A DNA stretch of 15,870 bases from JBAXPV01 sp037132075. Lineage in GTDB: Bacteria; Bacteroidota; Bacteroidia; Bacteroidales; CAIXZF01. The notes under the pieces are model-generated. The model worked only from the letters and a program-made list of their open reading frames with translations. It made no database searches and was not told the DNA's origin. Every line of letters starts with the position of its first letter. Within the stretch, counting starts at the first letter, position 1. Shown here one piece after another: positions 7,719 through 14,570 of the stretch. Location of the stretch: assembly GCA_037132075.1 (NCBI GenBank), contig JBAXPV010000058.1, positions 1 through 15,870 on the forward strand, in the 5' to 3' direction. Made by a program: the position numbers and the translations under genes.

Positions 7719-10700
7719 TTAGCGGTTTTGTAGTTTGTTATGTACCCATTCGCGGGCATTGACAAAAGCTTCTACCCATGGGCTGACATCGTCATTGGCG
7801 CGATCTTCAGGATAATGGCCCCATTGCCAGGGAAAATAAGAACGTTCCAGGTGTGGCATCATCACCAGGTGACGGCCACAGTCGGAGACTAGTGCAGCTG
7901 CACAATAATCAGAGCCATTCGGGTTACCGGGATAGGCTGTCTGACTGAAAGTTGCTGCAATATTATAAGCAGAACGCTCATCCGGAAGGAAAAAACGTCC
8001 TTCCCCATGCGCAACCCAGACACCCAGGCGGGAACCTGCCATCGATTTAAACATAACACTCTTGTTCTCAGGGATGTCGATATTCAGGAAGATGGATTCA
8101 AATTTACCCGATTTGTTATGTAGCATTTTCGGTTTATCCTGATGAGCCGGGTAAACAAGATCAAGCTCGACCATCACCTGGCAGCCATTACAGATGCCCA
8201 GGCTAAGAGTATCCTCACGGGCATAGAAGTTTTGAAGGGCGATACGGGCTTTCTCGTTGTATAGGAATGCGCCGGCCCAGCCTTTGGCTGAACCTAAAAC
8301 ATCGGAATTTGAGAATCCTCCGACAAAAACGATCATATTGACATCTTCCAGGTTTTCACGTCCCGAGATGAGGTCTGTCATATGAACGTCTTTTACATCA
8401 AAACCGGCGTGAAACAGGGAATAAGCCATTTCCCTGTCGCCATTGACTCCCTTTTCACGGATAATAGCAGCGCGGATGCCGCTCATCTCTCTTCGGTTTT
8501 GAATGATTTTAAACTGAGACAAACTTCCTTCAAAAGTTTTTGGGAATTTATAAGTCAGCTGTTGCTTCTTGTAATTTTTGAAACGTTCCAATGCAAGCTC
8601 TTTTCCACATTGATTCTGGTCAAGCTTCCAGGAAGTAGTGTACCAGGTGTCGCGTAAAGCATTGACATCAAACGTAAATTGCTGCTGATCTTTGGAAATT
8701 TTTACAGTTGATTCTGAGACAATCTCCCCAAGTGTGTCAAAACGTATGTTGTTGGTATCCAGGAAGGCAGAGACTGTTGCTAGCTCGCTGACCTGAAGCA
8801 ATATGCCGGGTTTCTCCGTAAATAATATTTTGAGCAGATCCTCTTCCTCGAGAATGTCCAGGTCAATGGTCAACCCTATATCTGGTCGGGCAAAACACAT
8901 CTCAAGTAAGGCTGTGATCATGCCGCCAGAAGAAATATCATGCCCTGAAAGTACCAGTGATTCATTGATCAGATCTTGAACTGCGTTAAAGGCATTTTTG
9001 AAATAAGCGGCATCTTTAACGTCAGGGCTTTGCTTCCCGATGAGGTTTAAAACTTGCCCGAGGCTGCTACCACCCAGGTGGGATTCGTCGCTTGAGAAAT
9101 CGAGGTAGAGGAGATAACTATCTGGTATATCCATTAATACCGGGCTCACGGTTTTCCGAATCTCGCTAACTTCCCCAACTGCGGTAACGATGACGGTACC
9201 GGGAGCAATTACTTTCTTGCCATCAGGGTATTTCTGGGTCATGGATAAGGAATCCTTCCCTGTTGGTACATTGATCCCCAGGTCGATGGCAAACTGTCCC
9301 AAAGCCTCTACAGCTTTGTATAGGCGGGCATCTTCACCCGGCTGTTTGCAAGGCCACATCCAGTTTGCAGAGAGAGATACCCCTTCAAGGCCACCTTCGA
9401 TAGGAGCCCACACTAGGTTTGTAAGCGCTTCTGCTACAGCAAGCCTGGATCCTGCAGCCGGATCAATCAGGGCTGCCACAGGTGCTTGTCCAAGTGCAGT
9501 GGCAATACCTTTAATTCCCTGATAGTCTAAGGTAACAACGCCAAGGTTGTTTAAAGGCAGTTGTAAAGGACCGGCAGTTTGTTGTAAGGCAACACGGCCG
9601 GTGACAGACCTGTCTACTTTATTGGTGAGCCAGTCTTTGCAGGCAACGGCTTCGAGTTGAAGGACTTGCTCTAAATATTTCAGTATTTTATTTGATTCGT
9701 AATCGATCTCAGCGAAATTGGCTGTGATAGATTTGTCGTTGAGAATCGTCTTTGGCGGTTTGCCAAAGAGGTCATGTAACTCAAGATCGACCGGTTTCTC
9801 AGCAGTATTGTCATTGACAAACAGCAATTTATTATCATCGGTAACTACACCGACTTCATAATAAGGCGCTCTTTCTCTTGCTGCAATTTTTTTGAGAAGT
9901 TCAGCATCTTTTTCGTGGATTACGAGGCCCATTCTTTCCTGGGATTCATTACCGATGATCTCTTTGGCACTCAGTGTAGGATCTCCGATTGGTAGTTTGT
10001 CGAGATGGATCACACCTCCAGAAGCTTCGATGAGCTCTGACAGGCAATTAAGATGACCGCCTGCGCCGTGGTCATGAATTGAGATGATTGGATTGTCGGT
10101 ACTTTCTGTAAGGGCGCGGATTGCGTTGTATGCTCTTTTCTGCATCTCTGGATTGGAGCGTTGTACCGCATTGAGTTCAATGGAATTGCCATATTCGCCG
10201 GTAGCTACAGAAGATACTGCGCCGCCACCCATTCCAATCCGGTAATTATCGCCACCCAAAACGATGATTTTATCACCAGCAGTGGGAGTATCTTTCAAAC
10301 TATCCTCTTTTTTTGCAAAACCGATACCGCCGGCAAGCATGATGACTTTGTCGTAACCCCAGTCCTTGTCGTTTTCAGTATGTTCAAAAGTCAGTACGCT
10401 GCCATTGATCAGTGGTTGACCGAATTTGTTGCCAAAGTCACTGGCTCCATTAGAGGCTTTGATGAGAATCTCTTCCGGACTCTGGTACAGCCAGGGCCTT
10501 GGGGCATTGGCTTGTTCCCATTTTCTTTCACCTTCCAGCCTGGGATATGAGGTAATATAAACAGCAGTCCCGGCAATAGGAATACTCCCTTTTCCACCGG
10601 CCATCCTGTCGCGGATCTCGCCGCCGCTTCCGGTCGCAGCACCGTTGAAGGGCTCTACAGTAGTCGGGAAGTTATGAGTCTCTGCTTTCAGGGAGATCAC

Positions 10701-11420
10701 TGATGAGATCTCCTGCAGTGCAAAAAAGTCAGCAATGTCTTGTCTTTTCGGGGCAAACTGAAGGATGTCGGGTCCAAGGATAAAAGCAACATTGTCTTTA
10801 TAGGCTGATACAATGCGGTTTTTGTTCAGGGCAGAAGTCCTTTTGATCAGTTGAAATAAGGATTGGGGCATCTCATGGCCATCGATTACGAAAGTCCCGT
10901 TGAAAATTTTATGGCGGCAATGCTCTGAATTCACTTGAGAAAAGCCAAAGACTTCACTGTCAGTGAGTTTTCGATCGATTCTTTGGCTAAGTTCTTCCAG
11001 GTATCCAACTTCATCTTCACTAAGCGCCAAACCTTCTTTTTGGTTATAGGCGTGAATGTCATCAATAAAAGCAATAGGATCAGGAGGATGGATGATGAGG
11101 AAAATATCTTGTCCAAGCCCTTCATAACGCTTTTGAAGCATTTTGTCGAAGCGGGCATCTTTATCCTGGATGGCATAAAATTCTTCGATCCTTTTTATTC
11201 CCGAAATCCCCATGTTTTGGGTGATTTCCACGGCATTGGTACTCCATGGGGTGATCATTTCTTTTCGGGGGCCAACAAACCATCCGTCGAGTGATTCTTT
11301 CTCCAGAGCTTGGGCTCCACCAAAGAGCCAGGTCAATTTTTCCCGGGTTGTATTCGTCAGAACGTCTTGATGCTCAATGGCATAGACAAGATTCGCCTGG
11401 CTTGCAAAGAAGCTTATCAT
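7719..11420 (-). CDS. purL: Phosphoribosylformylglycinamidine synthase (single-chain)
   Basis: PurL converts FGAR to FGAM with glutamine and ATP, the fourth step of purine synthesis, in the cytoplasm. With 1,233 residues it is the fused large type, with synthetase and glutaminase in one chain. GWFVGPRKEMITPWSTNAVE marks the N-terminal domain. SEHCRHKIFNG, ETHNFPTTVEPFNGAATGSG and HDHGAGGH lie in the synthetase halves. DRSVTGRVALQQTAGP follows in the middle. The glutaminase triad is C1077 (first Cys of GICNGCQ), H1190 and E1192 (PHLE). An upstream TTG could add seven residues, but it lies within the -7 box, so the ATG at 11420 (MISFF) is correct. The SDR gene follows without a gap. Confidence 0.97.
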   Translation of the reverse strand: MISFFASQANLVYAIEHQDVLTNTTREKLTWLFGGAQALEKESLDGWFVGPRKEMITPWSTNAVEITQNMGISGIKRIEEFYAIQDKDARFDKMLQKRYEGLGQDIFLIIHPPDPIAFIDDIHAYNQKEGLALSEDEVGYLEELSQRIDRKLTDSEVFGFSQVNSEHCRHKIFNGTFVIDGHEMPQSLFQLIKRTSALNKNRIVSAYKDNVAFILGPDILQFAPKRQDIADFFALQEISSVISLKAETHNFPTTVEPFNGAATGSGGEIRDRMAGGKGSIPIAGTAVYITSYPRLEGERKWEQANAPRPWLYQSPEEILIKASNGASDFGNKFGQPLINGSVLTFEHTENDKDWGYDKVIMLAGGIGFAKKEDSLKDTPTAGDKIIVLGGDNYRIGMGGGAVSSVATGEYGNSIELNAVQRSNPEMQKRAYNAIRALTESTDNPIISIHDHGAGGHLNCLSELIEASGGVIHLDKLPIGDPTLSAKEIIGNESQERMGLVIHEKDAELLKKIAARERAPYYEVGVVTDDNKLLFVNDNTAEKPVDLELHDLFGKPPKTILNDKSITANFAEIDYESNKILKYLEQVLQLEAVACKDWLTNKVDRSVTGRVALQQTAGPLQLPLNNLGVVTLDYQGIKGIATALGQAPVAALIDPAAGSRLAVAEALTNLVWAPIEGGLEGVSLSANWMWPCKQPGEDARLYKAVEALGQFAIDLGINVPTGKDSLSMTQKYPDGKKVIAPGTVIVTAVGEVSEIRKTVSPVLMDIPDSYLLYLDFSSDESHLGGSSLGQVLNLIGKQSPDVKDAAYFKNAFNAVQDLINESLVLSGHDISSGGMITALLEMCFARPDIGLTIDLDILEEEDLLKILFTEKPGILLQVSELATVSAFLDTNNIRFDTLGEIVSESTVKISKDQQQFTFDVNALRDTWYTTSWKLDQNQCGKELALERFKNYKKQQLTYKFPKTFEGSLSQFKIIQNRREMSGIRAAIIREKGVNGDREMAYSLFHAGFDVKDVHMTDLISGRENLEDVNMIVFVGGFSNSDVLGSAKGWAGAFLYNEKARIALQNFYAREDTLSLGICNGCQVMVELDLVYPAHQDKPKMLHNKSGKFESIFLNIDIPENKSVMFKSMAGSRLGVWVAHGEGRFFLPDERSAYNIAATFSQTAYPGNPNGSDYCAAALVSDCGRHLVMMPHLERSYFPWQWGHYPEDRANDDVSPWVEAFVNAREWVHNKLQNR

Positions 11421-11438
11421 GCAGATAAAATTAGGCTG

Positions 11439-11446
11439 CAAAGGTA
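11439..11446 (-). promoter_or_regulatory. -7 box of the purL operon
   Basis: TACCTTTG on the minus strand matches TAnnTTTG fully. It places the transcript start near 11432 and leaves a leader of about 12 bases before the purL ATG at 11420. There is no clear TTG at -33. The leader is too short for a purine riboswitch. Confidence 0.5.
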
Positions 11447-11485
11447 GGCAATCCTGTTGAATTAGCGGATGAAAAGAAATAAAGC

Positions 11486-12412
11486 TTACAATGACAGGAA
11501 GCGTTCGGCTTCAATTGCCGCCATACAGCCTGAGCCTGCGGCAGTCACGGCCTGGCGGTAGATATGATCCTGGCAGTCGCCAGCAGCAAAGACGCCTTCC
11601 ACATTGGTACAAGTTGAGCCAGGGACAGTAGCAATATAGCCATTTTCGTGCATATCGATTTGACCTCTGAAAACTTCAGTATTGGGGTTATGTCCAATTG
11701 CAACAAAAAAACCATCAATGCTGAGCTGTCGTTCTTCATTGCTGTTGACATTCTTTACCAGCAAGCCGTTGACGCCTTTTTTGTCGCCTAAGACTTCAAT
11801 GGGTGCACTATTCCACAGCAACTCGATATTGGGTGTATTGAGAACCTTTGCCTGCATGGCTTTGGAGGCTCTGAGCTGATCACGACGATGAATCAGGTAC
11901 ACTTTTTTGCAAAGTTTTGCCAGGTAAGTTGCTTCTTCAGCTGCGGTATCACCTCCGCCAACGATGGCAACATCTTTGCCACGATAAAAGAACCCATCGC
12001 AGGTAGCGCAGGCAGAAACGCCATAACCCTGAAACGTACGCTCCGACTCAAGCCCTAGCCATTTGGCAGAAGCACCGGTAGCGATGATTACTGTTTCCGC
12101 TTCAATAAGTTTCGTTTCGTCTATTGTGACTTTAAAAGGACGTTGAGAGAAGTCAACTGCAGTGGCAATCCCAAAGCGAATGTCAGTGCCAAAACGTTCC
12201 GCTTGCTTGCGGAGGTCTTCCATCATCACTGGTCCTTCGACGCCTTCCGGGTAACCCGGGAAATTATCGACCTCAGTAGTGGTTGTTAACTGGCCACCCA
12301 TTTGTAATCCAGTGTATAATAAAGGTTTGAGGTCGGCTCTTGCGGCATAAATAGCGGCAGTATATCCTGCGGGACCGGATCCGATGATCAGGCAACGTAC
12401 TTTTTCGGTCAT
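11486..12412 (-). CDS. trxB: Thioredoxin-disulfide reductase
   Basis: TrxB is a cytoplasmic FAD enzyme that reduces thioredoxin with NADPH. The 308 residues fit the low-molecular-weight bacterial form. The FAD motif GSGPAGYTA is at residues 11-19, the redox-active CATC at 135-138 (C135 and C138), the NADPH-binding GGGDTAAEEA at 152-161, and IHRRD at 174-178, whose arginines contact the NADPH phosphate. The second FAD motif GVFAAGDCQD is near 273-282. All key residues are present. The ATG at 12412 follows a strong promoter with a leader of about 15 bases and no Shine-Dalgarno sequence. The stop is 65 bases before purL, which has its own promoter. Confidence 0.97.
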   Translation of the reverse strand: MTEKVRCLIIGSGPAGYTAAIYAARADLKPLLYTGLQMGGQLTTTTEVDNFPGYPEGVEGPVMMEDLRKQAERFGTDIRFGIATAVDFSQRPFKVTIDETKLIEAETVIIATGASAKWLGLESERTFQGYGVSACATCDGFFYRGKDVAIVGGGDTAAEEATYLAKLCKKVYLIHRRDQLRASKAMQAKVLNTPNIELLWNSAPIEVLGDKKGVNGLLVKNVNSNEERQLSIDGFFVAIGHNPNTEVFRGQIDMHENGYIATVPGSTCTNVEGVFAAGDCQDHIYRQAVTAAGSGCMAAIEAERFLSL

Positions 12413-12432
12413 TTTTGATTAAATTAGAAATG

Positions 12433-12462
12433 CAAAATTAGTCAACAGAACGATATCTGCAA
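12433..12462 (-). promoter_or_regulatory. Promoter of trxB
   Basis: On the minus strand TTG (12462-12460), a 19-base spacer and TAATTTTG (12440-12433) match the Bacteroidota consensus in both boxes and in spacing. The predicted transcript begins near 12426, 15 bases before the ATG. Confidence 0.68.
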
Positions 12463-12531
12463 CCTTGATGATAAGTATCAGTTATAGACGAGAGCTATCA
12501 TTGAAGATGTTGCAAAGCCTTTATAAAACTA

Positions 12532-12566
12532 TAAAAAGGTGACAGAAATCATCTGACACCTTTTTA
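12532..12566 (-). terminator. Intrinsic terminator after tRNA-Pro
   Basis: The arms TAAAAAGGTGACAG and CTGACACCTTTTTA pair over 14 positions with one mismatch, around a 7-base loop. A/T tracts on both sides let it work in either direction. It separates the tRNA gene from the trxB promoter. Confidence 0.75.
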
Positions 12567-12570
12567 TTTG

Positions 12571-12644
12571 TCGGGGCGAGAAGACTCGAACTTCCGACCC
12601 CTTGCACCCCATGCAAGTACGCTAGCCAACTGCGCCACGCCCCG
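12571..12644 (-). tRNA. tRNA-Pro (anticodon GGG)
   Basis: The 74-base gene has a perfect 7-bp acceptor stem (CGGGGCG with CGCCCCG), a D arm containing GGCGCAGTTGGCTAGCG, an anticodon stem CTTGC/GCAAG with loop ATGGGGT, and a T loop TTCGAGT. The anticodon GGG (12610-12608) reads the proline codon CCC and, by wobble, CCU. The discriminator is A, and the CCA end is not encoded, as is common in this phylum. A -7 box lies upstream and a hairpin terminator downstream, so the gene is a stand-alone unit. Confidence 0.97.
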
Positions 12645-12660
12645 AATTCTTATGAGGCTG

Positions 12661-12668
12661 CAAATGTA
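12661..12668 (-). promoter_or_regulatory. -7 box of tRNA-Pro
   Basis: TACATTTG on the minus strand is a full match to TAnnTTTG, 16 bases before the mature 5' end. A run of eight T residues sits just upstream, but I see no well-spaced TTG at -33. Confidence 0.5.
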
Positions 12669-12689
12669 CAAAAAAAACTAATTGAAATC

Positions 12690-12938
12690 ATGGTTTTGAC
12701 ATTCGGAATAAGCCTGTCTTCAATTTTCAACCCAGTCGACACTGGCTAGCCTGCCAGGTTTCAATATGTTTTAACCAGACAGAGAGAAATATTGTCATTG
12801 CAAAACGCAATGCGTGAACCAGGACTGTTTGAGTCAATAATTGTTACAAGAGAGGAAAGTAAGCAGATATCCGTTATGGAAGGAATAATTGATGTTATTC
12901 CGGTATGGCGATTCCTTTTAGAAAAACATGTTATCTGA
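12690..12938 (+). pseudogene. Possible remnant gene with an in-frame TAG (or small ORF 12810-12938)
   Basis: The 286 bases between the tRNA and the secreted-protein gene (12645-12930) hold one frame that reads from an ATG at 12690 to a TGA at 12938, broken only by a TAG at 12747-12749. After the TAG it is open for 62 codons and looks protein-like, with REPGLFESIIVTREES and EGIIDVIPVWRFLLEK near its end. An intact start exists only at the ATG at 12810, which would give 42 residues. A 6-bp hairpin (CATTGC, loop AAAAC, GCAATG) covers that ATG. The frame overlaps the last 8 bases of the convergent gene. I do not recognise the family. A chance open frame is a real alternative. Confidence 0.28.
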
Positions 12939-14460
12939 ACGCAATCTTATTCAAATAAAACACCGTTCGCCTTGATTCTGCCTTTGATGAGTTTTTAATT
13001 TCTTGTAAGCCATAGCAGATCATATAGTTGTCGTACCAGTAAGCGATTTTGCTTTCCTCGTCGCTCAAAAGTTTGTCTGCATTGTATAACAATTCAACAG
13101 GGGTGTACTCCAGGCTTGTCAGAGATTCGTTCCCGGAAATAACTTTTGAGACGATCTTTCCATCTACGTTGTATGACAGGATGAGGTTTTGTCCGTCTCG
13201 GATTACAGAAATCCGTTTGGCTAAGTCGAGTGTGAGAATATTGGTGAACTCCATGCTGTTGTTCCATTGCATCTTCCCCAGGCTGTCAATTCCTGCGATA
13301 AATGCTGTATTGTAACGGTATCCGTCAAAAACAGAAGTAGTCATTGGGATCATATGGCCATAGTAATCATAGGTCCAATTCGTTACGGTATGATATTCAG
13401 GATAATAAGCCTCAGCTAACAAAACTGAATTGTTCATCACCTGGAAAGGTTCATGTAAAGTCAGTAAATAATTTGAGGACGTTGTTTTGTTGTCACCGGT
13501 TTTTGGAACAATTACTTCATTGGCTCTGAACCGTTTATAGAAACTCTTGAAATCCATAAAGTTGTAGAAGTTGATATCCGCGATCACATTCTTTTTCAAC
13601 AATCCGGTAAACATCCCGGTAGTTTCAACTGAATTTGAGCGCGATTTGTCAAAATCAGCATCGATATCCGAGGTGTAAGATCCAATCAGCACTGTATTTA
13701 TCGTGTCCCTTGAATGTAATTTCAGGGACACCAGTCTTTTCCCTTCAGCGCTGAAGTCGATCATGTTTTTTGACAAGCTATTCAGCTTGAAATCCAGGTT
13801 TAAAATACAGAAAACAGATTCTTTTTTTGATGGAAATAACTCGTACACGAAAGAGAATGTTTTTTTCAGGCTATCAAGCAGGATCTCTTTGGCAATGCTT
13901 TTACCACTTTCTTCAGGAATAATGGTATTACTATTACCGGTTTTCATGTCAACAATCACCAATTGAGCTTTTTTATCTCCATTGGTAAAAGCCATTAAAA
14001 AACTGGATCCAAAAAATTCCATGCATGAGAAAGTTGATTTTTCCGGGAGTACTCCTTTCTGAGTTTTCATGCTTCCTTTTGAAATGTCAATGGAAATCAG
14101 CGCATAAATTGGGTTATTTCCCTTCCTGTCAATCGGTGTGAAAAGCAGGTTTAACAAGCCATTCTGCAACTCATCTTTTTTAAAAACACACTCTGATTCT
14201 GGCACATACTCCTGTGTCCAGCCTTTTTTAAAGTTGACATCATACTGACTAAAAATCCATTTTTGCTTAGCGCCTGTTTTCTCGTCGATGGTCTTATAAA
14301 TCAGCAGCAAGCCTTTTGGGCCAATGGGGATGACTGTGAAGGGAATCTGGCCTGTCAGTACAGGGAACTCAAGCCGCATCGGGTGGTTAGCCTGGGCTTC
14401 TGCGTTTTGAAGCTTAATGACAACAGCCATCAACAAAAGTAAAACGAGGTTTAATCTCAT
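12931..14460 (-). CDS. Secreted protein of unknown function
   Basis: I do not recognise this 509-residue protein. The N-terminus is a clear Sec signal peptide: M-R-L-N, a hydrophobic stretch LVLLLLMAVVI at residues 5-15, then AEA-Q with likely cleavage after A22. There is no lipobox cysteine, so it is probably periplasmic or exported rather than a lipoprotein. The mature part has no transmembrane segment and is rich in alternating short strands with K, N, S and D, including repeated phrases of the type 'I.SID' and 'SYNVDGKI.SKVI'. A beta-propeller-like fold is possible but is only an inference. The frame is open six codons further back to a TTG; the ATG at 14460 gives the proper signal peptide. 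It follows a -7 box and a terminator of the neighbouring surface-protein gene. Confidence 0.8.
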   Translation of the reverse strand: MRLNLVLLLLMAVVIKLQNAEAQANHPMRLEFPVLTGQIPFTVIPIGPKGLLLIYKTIDEKTGAKQKWIFSQYDVNFKKGWTQEYVPESECVFKKDELQNGLLNLLFTPIDRKGNNPIYALISIDISKGSMKTQKGVLPEKSTFSCMEFFGSSFLMAFTNGDKKAQLVIVDMKTGNSNTIIPEESGKSIAKEILLDSLKKTFSFVYELFPSKKESVFCILNLDFKLNSLSKNMIDFSAEGKRLVSLKLHSRDTINTVLIGSYTSDIDADFDKSRSNSVETTGMFTGLLKKNVIADINFYNFMDFKSFYKRFRANEVIVPKTGDNKTTSSNYLLTLHEPFQVMNNSVLLAEAYYPEYHTVTNWTYDYYGHMIPMTTSVFDGYRYNTAFIAGIDSLGKMQWNNSMEFTNILTLDLAKRISVIRDGQNLILSYNVDGKIVSKVISGNESLTSLEYTPVELLYNADKLLSDEESKIAYWYDNYMICYGLQEIKNSSKAESRRTVFYLNKIAFR

Positions 14461-14517
14461 GATCCTAATTAACCACAATCCGGGCTTTTTAGTATATGAG
14501 CGGATGGGCTAAGGTAT

Positions 14518-14525
14518 CAAAGGTA
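14518..14525 (-). promoter_or_regulatory. -7 box of the secreted-protein gene
   Basis: TACCTTTG on the minus strand matches TAnnTTTG fully. It implies a leader of about 50 bases, longer than those of the other genes here, and lies directly after the upstream gene's terminator. No TTG is seen at -33. Confidence 0.42.
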
Positions 14526-14526
14526 T

Positions 14527-14543
14527 AAAAAAGCCTGAGGCTT
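14527..14543 (-). terminator. Probable terminator of the surface-protein gene
   Basis: On the minus strand AAGCC, loop TCA and GGCTT form a short 5-bp hairpin that runs into a tract of six T residues, 28 bases after the stop. The stem is short, so the call is moderate. Confidence 0.48.
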
Positions 14544-14570
14544 GTCCTCTGATTTGCCAAATTCCTGTCA

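Noticed and set aside
10161..10550. 129-codon open frame on the plus strand inside purL
   Set aside because: It is antisense to a strongly conserved coding region, has no promoter or known motif and reads as a shadow of purL codon structure. The same holds for the other antisense frames inside kdsB, trxB and the synthetase.
11421..11441. Seven-codon extension of PurL from a TTG at 11441
   Set aside because: The TTG falls inside the -7 box, and the family's normal N-terminus begins at MISFF from the ATG at 11420.
11421..11446. Purine riboswitch before purL
   Set aside because: The predicted leader is only about 12 bases, too short for any riboswitch.
12571..12930. Integrated mobile element at the tRNA-Pro gene
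   Set aside because: No integrase, no duplicated tRNA 3' end and no direct repeat was seen nearby; only the ambiguous broken frame remains.
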